Below are positions 1 to 11,329 of a stretch of DNA of 64,000 nt, piece by piece. Numbering within the stretch: the stretch's first letter is position 1; each line of letters opens with the position of its first letter. This DNA comes from Synechococcus sp. WH 8020 (lineage in GTDB: Bacteria > Cyanobacteriota > Cyanobacteriia > PCC-6307 > Cyanobiaceae). Below the pieces are notes generated by a model. It saw only the letters and a list, made by a program, of their open reading frames with translations. It made no database searches and was not told the DNA's origin. The stretch lies in assembly GCF_001040845.1 (NCBI RefSeq), contig NZ_CP011941.1:1585893-1649892 (forward strand), in the 5' to 3' direction. The position numbers were made by a program, and so were the translations under genes.

Positions 1-1243
<1,243 letters not shown>

Positions 1244-1248
1244 TTAGC

Positions 1249-1797
1249 TCAGCTCGCCTTAGCGAGTGCAAGACCAAGGCGTCGAACCTGACCGGAGAGG
1301 CTGGCATCGATCACCTGAGAACCGAGGTTGACGACAAAGCCACCAATCAACGATGGATCGACCTTGAGATCGATTTCAACAGCATTGGTTCCAGCCATTG
1401 ACTGGACTTTGGTGGTCAATGCGGCCTGCTGTTCTTCTGAGAGCGGTTGAGCAGCGCGAACATGCGCTAGAGCAATATTCCGAGACTCCCGATAGAGTTC
1501 GAGATAGCGCAAAAGCACCGCTTCAAGGGCCGGAAGTCGTTGGCGATCAGCCAAAACCTTAAGCAAGTTCATCAGAGAAGGAGTGACTTGCTCTGAAAGA
1601 AGACTGGTTAAAGCTTTCTTCTTTGCCTCTGGTTCGAGAACAGGAGATGTCATCGCATCACGAAGAGGCTCTGAACTCTCCCAAGCAGAAAGAAGGGCCT
1701 TGCACTGATTGGCGACTTCTTCGGATTCCTGACGGACGTCAGTGACCTGAAGAAGAGCGTCAGCGTAAGGAGTTGCTAGAGAATTTAAAAGAGGCAT
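1249..1797 (-). CDS. atpH: ATP synthase F1 subunit delta
   Basis: Peripheral-stalk subunit that joins the top of the alpha/beta hexamer to the b/b' stalk. The 182-residue product begins MPLLNSLATPYADALLQV, the usual N-terminal helical domain of the OSCP/delta family, and ends in the conserved stretch with IGGFVVNLGSQVIDASLSGQ. Length is normal. The ATG directly abuts the atpF stop (1797 against 1798), which suggests coupled translation. Gene order b'-b-delta-alpha is the standard cyanobacterial one. Confidence 0.96.
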   Translation of the reverse strand: MPLLNSLATPYADALLQVTDVRQESEEVANQCKALLSAWESSEPLRDAMTSPVLEPEAKKKALTSLLSEQVTPSLMNLLKVLADRQRLPALEAVLLRYLELYRESRNIALAHVRAAQPLSEEQQAALTTKVQSMAGTNAVEIDLKVDPSLIGGFVVNLGSQVIDASLSGQVRRLGLALAKAS

Positions 1798-2322
1798 TTA
1801 GACGTCCTCCAAGTGAGAGATAGAGGAGTCGATCAGCTTGGCTTGAGCCTTGCTGTCAAGGCGTTTGGGCAGTTCAGCCAAAGCCTTGTCAATCGCGGAA
1901 AGAGCCGCTTCACGACGGAGCTGCTCAGTGAGACGAGCACCTTCTGCAGTGAGATCAGCCAAGGCGTCTTGCTTGAGTGCAGCCATGGCCTGAATCGTTC
2001 GCTTTTCACCGTCAGCGCGAATAGCTTCAGCGCGAGATTTGCCGTCTAGACGGATTTTTTCAGCCTTTTGTTGGGCTGCCGAAAGCTCTTCTTGAGCTTT
2101 AGAGAGTTCAACTGTGGCCGTCTTCAAACGCTTTTCAGCATCTTGAAGATCCTTAAGGATGGCTTCGCGTCTGCGCTCGAGCATCCCCCCCAGAAATCCT
2201 TTCAAAAACCAATACAAAACACCGATCACGATGACCAGGTTGATCAGATTAGTTTCAAAAAGATTGAGGTTGATTCCGAATCCACCCTCAGCAGCAATTA
2301 AAGGAAATAAAAGAGTCATCAT
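1798..2322 (-). CDS. atpF: ATP synthase F0 subunit b
   Basis: Membrane-anchored stator subunit, 174 residues. After a short N-terminus there is one hydrophobic segment (about residues 25-45, [20 protein letters not shown]), then a long charged helix rich in Lys, Glu, Ala and Gln, as expected for the peripheral-stalk coiled coil. It dimerises with the b' subunit encoded just upstream. Its ATG overlaps the atpG stop by 4 nt (ATGA). Two consecutive ATG codons occur at the start; the first was used. Confidence 0.95.
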   Translation of the reverse strand: MMTLLFPLIAAEGGFGINLNLFETNLINLVIVIGVLYWFLKGFLGGMLERRREAILKDLQDAEKRLKTATVELSKAQEELSAAQQKAEKIRLDGKSRAEAIRADGEKRTIQAMAALKQDALADLTAEGARLTEQLRREAALSAIDKALAELPKRLDSKAQAKLIDSSISHLEDV

Positions 2323-2783
2323 GCAGCTAGCAGTCGTTGAATGATCTGTGAGCTGAGTTGATCAACCTGAGCCATCAACTTTGCTTGTGCAGATTCACGT
2401 TGAGACTCAATTTCTTTACGAGCCTGTTCTCGAGTGCGATTGGCTTCAGTTTCCGCAGCAGCTAATGCCTCGCGGTAAAGAGAATCAACTTCCGTTTCTG
2501 CATCAACAATGGCTGACTGTGCAGCTTGTCTAGCGCCTCGTAGTTGATCTTGAAGGTCGGACTCGAGTCGTCGCACTTGCTCAAGCTTTTGCTTGGCATC
2601 AGCACGACTCGTATTGATATATCCCTCACGATCTTCCACGACCTTGCCAACCGGCCGGAAGAACAGAGAATTGAGCAGAAAGGTTAGGAGAACCACCTGA
2701 AAAGCCATTAAAGGCAAGGTGGCATCGAGGTCAAAAAGACCTCCCTCCGGAACCGCCGCTTCAGCGAACAGAAGCCAGGTCAT
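2319..2783 (-). CDS. atpG: ATP synthase F0 subunit b'
   Basis: Second stator subunit found in photosynthetic organisms, 154 residues. One membrane segment near residues 27-45 ([20 protein letters not shown]) is followed by a long amphipathic helix ([20 protein letters not shown] onward). The b' type is recognised by its position before atpF and by the [12 protein letters not shown] motif. It lies 89 nt after atpE, a gap that could hold an mRNA processing or attenuation signal, though no clear terminator is visible. Confidence 0.94.
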   Translation of the reverse strand: MTWLLFAEAAVPEGGLFDLDATLPLMAFQVVLLTFLLNSLFFRPVGKVVEDREGYINTSRADAKQKLEQVRRLESDLQDQLRGARQAAQSAIVDAETEVDSLYREALAAAETEANRTREQARKEIESQRESAQAKLMAQVDQLSSQIIQRLLAA

Positions 2784-2872
2784 GGAAGAGGTGAGCTGGA
2801 GAGGAGCGAGAAATTACGAAGAGAGTTAGAGGGGGAGCGACCCTACAAAAAAGGACGGCCCCCAACTCTGCA

Positions 2873-3157
<285 letters not shown>

Positions 3158-3286
3158 TTATGAAGTGGGAGTTAGATCACCCTGCGCAGGGACACATTCA
3201 CTAAGGAAAGTGGGCCCGAATGTTGATGGTCGGACCTGCGCGCAAAATTTTCTAGCAGACGAGCCTTCGAAAAGGCCGTTGATCAA

Positions 3287-4012
3287 CTAATGCGCTTCGT
3301 GAAGACCTTCACCGATGTAGAAGGCTGCAAGAGTCGCAAAAATAAGAGCCTGAATAGCACTGGTGAAGAGGCCAAGCAACATCACCGGAAGGGGAACAAT
3401 CAGGGGCACCAGATAAACAAGCACACCGACTGCCAGTTCATCAGCAAGGATGTTTCCGAAAAGACGGAAAGAAAGTGACAGAGGCTTGGTAAATTCCTCA
3501 ATGATCTTGAACGGGAGCATGATGGGGGTCGGCTCCACGTAAAGCTCGAAGAATCTCCAACCCTTCTTGCTCAAACCGGCGTAGAAATAGGCCAGTGTCA
3601 CAAGCAGAGCCATCGCCACCGTGGTGTTGATGTCTGCAGTTGGAGCACCAAGTTCTCCTTCTGGGAGCTCGATCACCTTCCAAGGGATCAGTGCGCCACC
3701 CCAGTTACTGACAAAGATGAACAGGAACAGGGTGCCAATGAAGGGGAGCCATTCGCGGTAGTACTTCTCTCCGATCTGATCACGGGAGAGATCACGAATG
3801 TAATCCCACAAGAACTCAAGAAGGTTCTGCGCACCTTTTGGATCGCGACTAAGATTTTTAGTACCAACCAGCACAAAGGCAAGCAGGGCACCGATCAAAA
3901 TCCAAGAGCTGAGGAAAATCTGGCCGTGCAGATTGAGGTTACCGATCTGCCAATACAGATGGTGACCAACCTCCAGTTCGGCTAACGGCAGTGTGAAAGG
4001 CAGCAAAGCCAT
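3287..4012 (-). CDS. atpB: ATP synthase F0 subunit a
   Basis: Stator subunit with the two proton half-channels, 241 residues. Multiple membrane helices are evident. The essential Arg is in the C-terminal segment around [20 protein letters not shown], followed by [15 protein letters not shown]. Together with subunit c it forms the proton path. It follows atp1 by 25 nt and precedes atpE. The symbol follows bacterial usage (chloroplast name atpI). Confidence 0.96.
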   Translation of the reverse strand: MALLPFTLPLAELEVGHHLYWQIGNLNLHGQIFLSSWILIGALLAFVLVGTKNLSRDPKGAQNLLEFLWDYIRDLSRDQIGEKYYREWLPFIGTLFLFIFVSNWGGALIPWKVIELPEGELGAPTADINTTVAMALLVTLAYFYAGLSKKGWRFFELYVEPTPIMLPFKIIEEFTKPLSLSFRLFGNILADELAVGVLVYLVPLIVPLPVMLLGLFTSAIQALIFATLAAFYIGEGLHEAH

Positions 4013-4037
4013 GAATGCAGAAGAGGGATGCGCGAGA

Positions 4038-4472
4038 TCAGCCGTCGATAACGGTCTGAAGAATCAAGGCGGGCTTGTACAGGAGAAAACCTACAAATGC
4101 AGGTAAGAGATCGAGTTGGGGGAATCGAGCTGCCGAAACGATGAGAACAATCGGAACAACGAGCTGAAATCGACCAACTTGACGGGAACCTCCACCGAGC
4201 CGGGCCACGCTGCGGGCGAGTAGACGCAAGTAAAAAAGACCAGCGACAGCTCCAACAAGCAGGCTTCTGGCAACAAAAAGATCGAAGTAAAACGATGCGA
4301 ACAAAATCGCAACGACAGACACGATCACTGTGGCCAGCAACAGACGCACTTGAAGCCGAGCGAAAGACTCCATGCCATTTCCAGCCGGGGTGTTAACCGC
4401 AGCTGAATCTGAGGAGGGCAAGGCTTGCAAAGTGCGCCTGAGAAAGCGGGCGGAATCTATCACGTGATTCAA
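4038..4472 (-). CDS. atp1: ATP synthase assembly protein Atp1 (Atp1/UncI family)
   Basis: Small membrane protein encoded first among the atp genes; UncI-type proteins help assemble the c ring. About four hydrophobic segments are visible (for example [20 protein letters not shown] and [16 protein letters not shown]). The full frame gives 144 residues from a TTG that overlaps the methyltransferase stop by 4 nt. An internal ATG at 4371-4373 would give 111 residues, closer to many family members, so the start is uncertain. Function is inferred from family and position. Confidence 0.8.
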   Translation of the reverse strand: MNHVIDSARFLRRTLQALPSSDSAAVNTPAGNGMESFARLQVRLLLATVIVSVVAILFASFYFDLFVARSLLVGAVAGLFYLRLLARSVARLGGGSRQVGRFQLVVPIVLIVSAARFPQLDLLPAFVGFLLYKPALILQTVIDG

Positions 4473-5680
4473 CTAAACAACGCATCATCAGCCTCGAGCA
4501 AAAGCAATTTTTTGCTCATGAGGTCTCTGGCTAGAGAAGCAGTTGTGAGGTCTCCACTAAGGATTCCTAGGGGAACATCAGGGTTTTCATCCACTAGACG
4601 AAGCAGGCTTAATTCCTCATCTGAAAGGGCGATGGGTTCGAGATCTGGGCCCAACATGCTTTTGGAAGGCCACCCCCACAGACATGACTGGCGTCGACCA
4701 CCCGCTTGGAGCAACGTTTCATCGTTCTCCCAGCACAAAGGATGAACAGGTTGAGCACTCACAAAAAACTCAAAGTGGCTGATGTCAGGGTCGAGCTGCT
4801 CTACAAGTGCCCATTGGTCCGATGGCGGTAAAGATTGTGCTCGTGAAAGCAAGTCACCCTTGAGCAATCGAGCGGGGTCCCAGACAGAAGGGTTTGAAAA
4901 CCCAGCGAAGTAAAGGCCTGATGACTTGATTAAACCCATCAACCCTTCGAGGTCATAACTGGTTTCTTGAGGATGCAAATACATGTCGGCAAAATTGGCA
5001 TCCGCATGGGTGTCAAGCGCCCAACGTTGTTCGTGGCTGCGGCGCAAGCGATTGGTCTCAGGCAATTCTGACAACAGCTCACGCCCCAACCTCAAGCCCT
5101 CCGCACCTATCCCCGCTTGCAAAAGCTCCAGGGCTTGCTGCGTACGGTGAATTTCCCAACGGCCAGCATCGGCATACAAAAACAGATGCATAAGTCCGTG
5201 AGGGGCTAAACGCTGTCCAAGCGCTTTCAATCCAGCCAGGGGGTCGCGCAGGTGATGCAAAACACCTACTGAATTGATGTAGTCAAAACAACCTTCATCA
5301 TCAAGATCCAACAGGCTTCGTTGCTCCTGACGAAGGGATCGGACCTGTTCAGCCCCGCCTGAACGACGCAAGCGCTCTCGTGCCACATCAAGTGCTCCCG
5401 CACTGATGTCCACAGCCAAAATCTCCGCGCCTGGATTGAGATGGCAGAGATAGTCAGTACTCACGCCTGTGCCACACCCCGCATCAAGAATTCGAATCGA
5501 GCCCGGGGCTGAGTCCCGGGATTGAAGTCCTCCTCGCACAAAAGCGAGCACGCTGTCGTAGCACCAGCGCCAGTTGTATCCAGGGGGAGGGCCGTCTTGA
5601 AGGGGGTCTCCTGGATAGGGAAAACGGTCATAAAAAGCGCTCACCACTGGAGTCGCGACATCCGAGGGAGGAGTGTTCAT
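4469..5680 (-). CDS. class I SAM-dependent methyltransferase, target unknown
   Basis: A 403-residue protein with a Rossmann methyltransferase core near residues 60-180. Motif I is ILDAGCGTGVSTDYL, the acidic end of strand 2 is in EILAVDISAGALDVARERL, and SVGVLHHLRDPLAGLKAL is the motif IV region. A C-terminal extension of about 150 residues ends in a Leu-rich segment and is not a domain I can name. It is the upstream neighbour of atp1 and overlaps it by 4 nt, so it may head the atp transcript. It is divergent from apcE across 157 nt. The substrate cannot be told from sequence. Confidence 0.82.
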   Translation of the reverse strand: MNTPPSDVATPVVSAFYDRFPYPGDPLQDGPPPGYNWRWCYDSVLAFVRGGLQSRDSAPGSIRILDAGCGTGVSTDYLCHLNPGAEILAVDISAGALDVARERLRRSGGAEQVRSLRQEQRSLLDLDDEGCFDYINSVGVLHHLRDPLAGLKALGQRLAPHGLMHLFLYADAGRWEIHRTQQALELLQAGIGAEGLRLGRELLSELPETNRLRRSHEQRWALDTHADANFADMYLHPQETSYDLEGLMGLIKSSGLYFAGFSNPSVWDPARLLKGDLLSRAQSLPPSDQWALVEQLDPDISHFEFFVSAQPVHPLCWENDETLLQAGGRRQSCLWGWPSKSMLGPDLEPIALSDEELSLLRLVDENPDVPLGILSGDLTTASLARDLMSKKLLLLEADDALFS

Positions 5681-5837
5681 AAAGCCGCCAATTCTGGAAG
5701 GAGTCGTTCAAGGGAGCATTTCACGGGAGCTCGCCCTTGCACCCAAAACCTCATCAGAGCTGCAAACATTTGTTCATGGCTGCCCAGAACCTTGAGAGAT
5801 GGGCCGTAACCTGACGCAATCCGGCTTGCTCTCGTTC

Positions 5838-8800
5838 ATGACAGTGACCGCCAGTAGCGGCAGCCCAAGGGTTTCCCCTCAGCTGTACGACACCCTGCCG
5901 CTCTCCAGTGTCCGTCAGGCTGAGCAACAGGACCGCTTTCCAGACGGTGGTGAGCTCGACACGTTGATCACGTTTTTCCGAAGTGGGAATGATCGACTTG
6001 ACGCAGCGCGCCTCCTCGCAAGCAATGCTGAATCGATCGTTGCGCGTGCAGCCAATCGAATTTTTGTAGGCGGCACACCCCTCTCGTTTTTGGAGGAGCC
6101 GCTTAGCACTGGAGAATTGTCATCCAAAGACGTCACTCCATTAGCCGCTGATCAGGTTGCTTTTCAAGACTCAGTTCGTACCTTTACAGGCACTGAGTCC
6201 AGCCGTAACAAGGGCAATTTCCTAACCAGACTGCTCCAAGGCAACGACGATGGTGACGTACGCATCGTTTTGCCAACAGGGTTTACAGCCATCAGTGTGG
6301 CGAAATACGGCCCAGGGAACATGCGCAAATCTGTGCGCGATCTTGGATGGTTCCTTCGCTATGTCGGCTACGCCTTAGTAGCTGGAGACCCAAGCATTCT
6401 TGCTGTTAATACACGCGGCTTAAGGGACCTGCTTGAAAAGGGTTGTTCCCTTCTGGCAACGAACGTGGCCCTCCAAGAAATGCGTGCAGCATCTGCCGCC
6501 TTATTAAGAGATCGCCCTGAGGCCCGTCGTCTCACCATCGAATGCTTTGACGTCCTGCTCAAAGAGCTTGCGGTCCCATCACCTTCGACACGTCAGAAAC
6601 TAGGTAGTTCCGTACGCCAGGGTCTTCAACTCCCTGCGATCTACGCGTTGGCAGCCGAAACGGCTCAGCGTTTTGAAATGCGTTCAGGACTTTCCGGCGC
6701 TGAGAAAGCGGAGATTGTTCGCGCTGCCTATAGGCAGGTGTTCGAACGGGACATCGCTAAGGGTTACTCGCAAACCCCTTGTGAAGTTGAAGCCAGCCAG
6801 CTCGTGCAGGGCAAATTATCCATGCGCGAATTCATTCGTGCACTAGGAAAAAGCAAGGAATACAGGACCCAGTTTTATGGCCGATTCGTCAACAGCAGAG
6901 TCGTAGAACTTGCTTACAGACATTTTCTTGGCCGCGGAATCAGTTCCCTTGAAGAATTTCGAAAGGCCTTCTCGATCGTTAGCGATCAAGGCCTCAATGG
7001 TCTTGTCGATGTCTTGATTAACGGCGCGGAGTACGCCCAAACCTTCGGAGAGGAAACAGTTCCTTACCTCCGTGATCTCGGAGAAGAGGCACAGGAAAGT
7101 GCTGGCTGGGGTTCAAATCGCCGCCTCTTCCGATTTAGCGCCCCTTTTGAATCTGCACCTCAATACGTCACCCTCTATGCGGCCTATCGACAGCCCCTAG
7201 GAGACCAGCACGTCTACGGCGGTGGGAATGATCCAATCGGCAATCAATACGGAGCCATTTTCCCTTCAGCAACTGCATCAGTTTCCACCCGCCCAGCCCC
7301 CTTCGGATACGACACCCGTCGGCTACTGGTGAGTAACGGCCTGACCCAACCGGGTCAAATGGACAGTCCCCAGTTCCGCAGTAGCCGACCTCGCCGACTT
7401 GGACCCAAGATTGTGCGTCTTCAACAGATCGCAACTGGGGGTAACGCAATCCCACGCAGAGCTGGACAACCCAGCATCCGTGAAACTGAGTCCAGTACCC
7501 AAGCAGTGATTAAAGCTGTTTATGTGCAGGTTCTCGGGAATACTGGTTACGCCACCGAGAGAGTTGAAAGCGCCGAAAACAGACTTGAGAACGGTGATAT
7601 CAATCTGCGTGAATTCATTCGCCTCGTGGCAAGGTCGAGTCCATTCCGTCGTCGCTACTGGGAAGGCCTGTACATCGCCAAGGCCATCGAAGTCATGCAC
7701 CGACGTCTGCTTGGTCGCCCCACATTTGGCCGCTGGGAAATCGACGCTCTATTCGACACCGCGGCGCGTCAGGGCTTTTATGGCGTAGTCGACGCTCTGA
7801 TCAATGGTCCAGAGTTTTCAGAATGCTTCGGTGATGACACCGTTCCCTATGAACGCTTCATCACTCCAAAGGACCTCACCAGTCGACGTGCGCCGACATG
7901 GAAAGAGCAACTCAATCTTGAAGCCCAAATTGAGTTCAACCTAAGAGCACGCCCTGAACTTAAATCAGGGAACAGCTTCAAGACCCCTGGTGACATAACC
8001 CCAAGGAATCTTCAGGCTCAATCGAGCAGCTCGATTGACAACTGGATCAAATCGGAACCACTCCGCAAAACTGATTCACGTGAAGAGTCCATTGCGCTGA
8101 CCCAAGCTGGAAGCACTACAACCAGTGCAAAGCAACCCACTTGGGCAGGGAAAGTCAGCTTCAAAGGCTCAGCATCTCCAGAGGTGCCAGGTGCACGACT
8201 GAGTCGCGCTCTTGACAGTCAGAATGCAGCAGGCTTTGCCAGCAAAATAGGGATCTCATCTTGGATCGAGCTCAAGCCTCCTTTTACAGAAGACGAATTA
8301 AAATATGCAGTCGAAGAAACTTACCGACAACTGATTAATTTCATACCCTTTGATGATCAGAGACTTACAAGTGCTGAATCAAAACTACGCAACTTAGATA
8401 TCAATTTGGCGGAATTCATAGAAGCCGTCGCGATGAGCGATGCATTCCAGCAAAAGCTTTCGCGAATTGCCCCCCTACGGGTTGCACCTGCCGCAAGTCT
8501 TGCCCTCCTTGGGAAAACGGCTACTCCATCAGAGGTCGCAGAATTCCTGAAGACGCGAGCTGAAGAAGGGCAACGACAGGCCATTAAGAACATGATGAAA
8601 CGTCGCAACCCTGAAGACTGCAATCGCCTGCTCCAAGTCAAGCTCAGTTCTTTCTCTGGAAGGAAACCCTTCAGCAATTTGAAGAAGATGAGAGGAGAGC
8701 AAATCCTTGCTCCCACCCAGCTCACCACCGGCCCGCAGCTGGAAGCTTTAGTTCTTCCCTCTAAGGAAAACTTAGCCTCCCAATCTGACTCAAATACAAG

Positions 8801-9407
8801 TCGATCCATCCGCAACCTCACTTTTACATCCTCAATTCTGGGGACGCAAAAGTATGGCTTAGCCAATGCCCTTCAAACGCAAGACGCAAGTGGTTTCACA
8901 CGTAGAGGCGGAATCTCCTCCTCCATTCAACTTAAGGCGCCGTTTAGCGAGGAAGAGCTACAAATAGCGATCGCAGAAACTTACAGACAACTTCTAAATC
9001 GCATACCTCTCGATACTGAGCGCTTAATCACAGCTGAATCACAATTGCGCAACAAGGAAGTTGACCTCTCAGGATTTGTGAAATCCGTAGCCCTGAGCGA
9101 AGCTTTTCAAAACCGCTTATCCAGCATGTCTCCTCTTCGCGCAGCAGCGGCGGCAGGACTTGCATTACTCGGCCGCGCGAGCACACCAGCAGAAGTCTCG
9201 GAATTTTTAATCACCCGCGCACGAGACGGTCAACCTCAGGCCACTCTTGACTTGCTCAACAAAAGGAAGCAAGAAGAGGCAGATGATGTCCCACAAATTA
9301 ACGGCATGACCACTTCGGCAGGGCAAGACCAAGCCACAGTGATCCGCACGTCGATGCTTTACCGAGGCAACGCAGGACTTAATCCACCCACAGACTCACC
9401 ATTATGA
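5838..9407 (+). CDS. apcE: phycobilisome core-membrane linker ApcE (L-CM)
   Basis: Large linker and terminal emitter that anchors the phycobilisome to the thylakoid. The ATG at 5838 gives 1189 residues starting MTVTASSGSPRVSPQLYDTL, which matches ApcE N-termini; an in-frame ATG at 5799 is less likely. The N-terminal third is allophycocyanin-like, with the probable bilin Cys near residue 203 (LEKGCSLLATN). It is followed by canonical linker repeats around residues 300-420 and 560-680. Two further, atypical repeats lie around 790-930 and 1010-1140, joined by Ser/Thr/Pro-rich arms. The last two resemble each other more than the first two and lie in AT-richer DNA. The apcABC genes follow. Confidence 0.95.
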   Translation: MTVTASSGSPRVSPQLYDTLPLSSVRQAEQQDRFPDGGELDTLITFFRSGNDRLDAARLLASNAESIVARAANRIFVGGTPLSFLEEPLSTGELSSKDVTPLAADQVAFQDSVRTFTGTESSRNKGNFLTRLLQGNDDGDVRIVLPTGFTAISVAKYGPGNMRKSVRDLGWFLRYVGYALVAGDPSILAVNTRGLRDLLEKGCSLLATNVALQEMRAASAALLRDRPEARRLTIECFDVLLKELAVPSPSTRQKLGSSVRQGLQLPAIYALAAETAQRFEMRSGLSGAEKAEIVRAAYRQVFERDIAKGYSQTPCEVEASQLVQGKLSMREFIRALGKSKEYRTQFYGRFVNSRVVELAYRHFLGRGISSLEEFRKAFSIVSDQGLNGLVDVLINGAEYAQTFGEETVPYLRDLGEEAQESAGWGSNRRLFRFSAPFESAPQYVTLYAAYRQPLGDQHVYGGGNDPIGNQYGAIFPSATASVSTRPAPFGYDTRRLLVSNGLTQPGQMDSPQFRSSRPRRLGPKIVRLQQIATGGNAIPRRAGQPSIRETESSTQAVIKAVYVQVLGNTGYATERVESAENRLENGDINLREFIRLVARSSPFRRRYWEGLYIAKAIEVMHRRLLGRPTFGRWEIDALFDTAARQGFYGVVDALINGPEFSECFGDDTVPYERFITPKDLTSRRAPTWKEQLNLEAQIEFNLRARPELKSGNSFKTPGDITPRNLQAQSSSSIDNWIKSEPLRKTDSREESIALTQAGSTTTSAKQPTWAGKVSFKGSASPEVPGARLSRALDSQNAAGFASKIGISSWIELKPPFTEDELKYAVEETYRQLINFIPFDDQRLTSAESKLRNLDINLAEFIEAVAMSDAFQQKLSRIAPLRVAPAASLALLGKTATPSEVAEFLKTRAEEGQRQAIKNMMKRRNPEDCNRLLQVKLSSFSGRKPFSNLKKMRGEQILAPTQLTTGPQLEALVLPSKENLASQSDSNTSRSIRNLTFTSSILGTQKYGLANALQTQDASGFTRRGGISSSIQLKAPFSEEELQIAIAETYRQLLNRIPLDTERLITAESQLRNKEVDLSGFVKSVALSEAFQNRLSSMSPLRAAAAAGLALLGRASTPAEVSEFLITRARDGQPQATLDLLNKRKQEEADDVPQINGMTTSAGQDQATVIRTSMLYRGNAGLNPPTDSPL

Positions 9408-9991
9408 GTTTTCCTCATCGACCCAGGACATAGCCAAACAACAACCAGCAACTAACAGCGATTGGATACATTGACTAATTAAACCCAAATAAGGAATATC
9501 TACCCCTAGCAGCAAAACAAACGCATAGAAATTCACAACAAACAAACAAATAAACATTACCCCTTCAAAGAAGGTGCTTGAAAATCAATACTCTGACTCT
9601 CCAAAACGGAAGATCACAAGGCTTGAAACACGCGAAACAACCTTCTGCATTTCGCATTTGCGAATTGAGCAGTATCGCCCATGAACTTCTTAATACAAGG
9701 CGACTCGCAACCAGCTCAGCAGCAATGAAGATCTGTTACCGACTCAGAGGCGATTCTGACTGTTGAAGGAGAATAAAGAGGCGAAAGTTGGATACGGCTG
9801 ACGCCACTTCCAACTTCTTCGAGAAAGGTCAACAGATACAACATCTGCACCCTTTTCGACCTGGATTCCCCGTCCAACCCCCAAGCAGCCCTTAAGCTGC
9901 TTACCGATCTCATTGAGATCACCAAATACACCCCACATTCACCGGCATATCGGCCTCCTTCGGGCGGCCGCTTGTTTCGAGGTAGAACTGC
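9408..9991 (+). promoter_or_regulatory. 584-bp region between apcE and apcA with leader hairpins
   Basis: No convincing protein gene lies here. The first half is AT-rich and A-rich, and short open frames show no family signal. Close to apcA there are three inverted repeats: a 7-bp stem at 9884-9903 (AAGCAGC/GCTGCTT), a 6-bp stem at 9907-9921 (GATCTC/GAGATC), and a 5-bp GC stem at 9952-9971 (CGGCC/GGCCG). None is followed by a T-run. The region probably carries the strong promoter and 5' leader of apcABC; no promoter boxes could be assigned with confidence. Confidence 0.5.
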
Positions 9992-10477
9992 ATGAGCATC
10001 GTCTCCAACTCGATCATCAACGCGGACGCCGAAGCCCGCTATCTCAATCCTGGCGAATTGGACCAGATCAAGTCCTTTGTCAGTGGCGGACAACGCCGTT
10101 TGCGTGTCGCCCAGGTTCTCAGCGAGAGCCGTGAGCGCATCGTCAAAACAGCAGGTGGTCAGCTGTTCCAGAAACGTCCCGATGTCATTTCCCCTGGTGG
10201 CAATGCCTACGGTCAAGAGATGACCGCAACCTGTTTGCGTGACATGGATTACTACCTCCGTCTTGTCACCTACGGAGTCGTTGCTGGCGATGTCACTCCG
10301 ATCGAAGAGATTGGCGTGATTGGTGCCCGTGAGCTTTATCGCTCGCTCGGCACACCTCTTGAAGCCCTGGCTGAGTCAGTGCGCGAAATGAAATCAGTTG
10401 CCATGAGTATCCTCACAGGCTCAGATGCCGAAGAGGCTGGCTTCTATTTCGATTACGTGATCGGCGCTCTCGCCTGA
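9992..10477 (+). CDS. apcA: allophycocyanin alpha chain
   Basis: Phycobilisome core pigment protein, 161 residues, beginning [20 protein letters not shown]. The chromophore Cys is in the conserved [14 protein letters not shown] helix region. Globin-like phycobiliprotein fold with normal family length. It pairs with ApcB into trimers of the core cylinders and passes excitation to ApcE. It is the first gene of a tight apcA-apcB-apcC operon, 42 nt before apcB. Confidence 0.98.
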   Translation: MSIVSNSIINADAEARYLNPGELDQIKSFVSGGQRRLRVAQVLSESRERIVKTAGGQLFQKRPDVISPGGNAYGQEMTATCLRDMDYYLRLVTYGVVAGDVTPIEEIGVIGARELYRSLGTPLEALAESVREMKSVAMSILTGSDAEEAGFYFDYVIGALA

Positions 10478-10519
10478 ATCATCGGAATCACCAATCTTCC
10501 ACGCCACTTCATCTGATCC

Positions 10520-11008
10520 ATGCAAGACGCGATCACCAACGTTATTAACAAGTCCGACGTTCAAGGCTTGTATTTGGACACCACGTCCATGACCAGCCTC
10601 GAGCAGTATTTCACCAGTGGTGAGCTGAGAGTGAAAGCTGCAGCAACGATCAGTGCCAATGCTTCTTCAATCATTAAAGAAGCTGTAGCCAAATCCCTGC
10701 TGTACTCGGACATCACACGTCCAGGCGGCAACATGTACACCACGCGTCGCTACGCAGCTTGCATCCGCGACCTGGATTACTACTTGCGCTATTCCACCTA
10801 CGCGATGCTCGCTGGTGACACCTCCATCCTTGATGAGCGTGTTCTGAACGGCCTCAAAGAGACCTACAACTCCTTGGGAGTGCCGATCGGCGCAACCGTC
10901 CAGGCCATCCAAGCCATGAAAGAAGTCACCGCTTCCCTGGTCGGCCCTGATGCTGGCAAAGAGATGGGTGTCTACTTCGACTACATCTGTTCTGGACTCG
11001 GCAACTGA
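10520..11008 (+). CDS. apcB: allophycocyanin beta chain
   Basis: Beta partner of ApcA, 162 residues, starting [20 protein letters not shown]. The bilin-binding Cys is in [20 protein letters not shown]. The Asn in the QEMKE-type region ([20 protein letters not shown]) is where many beta chains carry gamma-N-methyl-Asn, but the modification cannot be read from DNA. Its stop overlaps the apcC ATG by one base. Confidence 0.98.
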   Translation: MQDAITNVINKSDVQGLYLDTTSMTSLEQYFTSGELRVKAAATISANASSIIKEAVAKSLLYSDITRPGGNMYTTRRYAACIRDLDYYLRYSTYAMLAGDTSILDERVLNGLKETYNSLGVPIGATVQAIQAMKEVTASLVGPDAGKEMGVYFDYICSGLGN

Positions 11009-11208
11009 TGCGTCTCTTCAAGGTCACAGCCTGCATCCCCTCACCTGAGAAGGTCCGTTCGCAGCGAGAGTTGCAGAACACTTTTTTCACCAAGTGGGTT
11101 CCCTACGAGAGCTGGTTCGCTGAACAACAGCGAATCCAGAAGCAAGGTGGCCGCATCATCAAAGTTGAACTTTGTACAGGTGGCCTTCAGGTCAACGTTG
11201 GGAATTAA
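11008..11208 (+). CDS. apcC: phycobilisome small core linker ApcC (L-C)
   Basis: Small linker of 66 residues that caps or stabilises the outer allophycocyanin trimers of the core. It starts [20 protein letters not shown] and ends in GGRIIKVELCTGGLQVNVGN, the CpcD-type fold. It overlaps apcB by one nucleotide and is followed by a clear hairpin terminator, so it closes the operon. Confidence 0.97.
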   Translation: MRLFKVTACIPSPEKVRSQRELQNTFFTKWVPYESWFAEQQRIQKQGGRIIKVELCTGGLQVNVGN

Positions 11209-11236
11209 TCACCAACGCGTTTCAATGCATCACATC

Positions 11237-11260
11237 AACCCGGCCTAGGTCGGGTTTTTT
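11237..11260 (+). terminator. Rho-independent terminator of apcABC
   Basis: An inverted repeat AACCCG...CGGGTT lies 28 nt after the apcC stop and runs directly into six T residues. The stem is GC-rich with one possible G-T pair near the loop. This is the best-formed terminator on the plus strand in the window. Confidence 0.85.
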
Positions 11261-11329
11261 ATTGTTTTGGCTTGGCAAAACGTTCAGAGGGCGGCTCAAT
11301 AGAAGCCGGACTCTTCATCTTTAGATCTC

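Noticed and set aside
9716..10216. 166-codon minus-strand frame across the apcA leader
   Set aside because: Overlaps apcA on the other strand and shows no family features.
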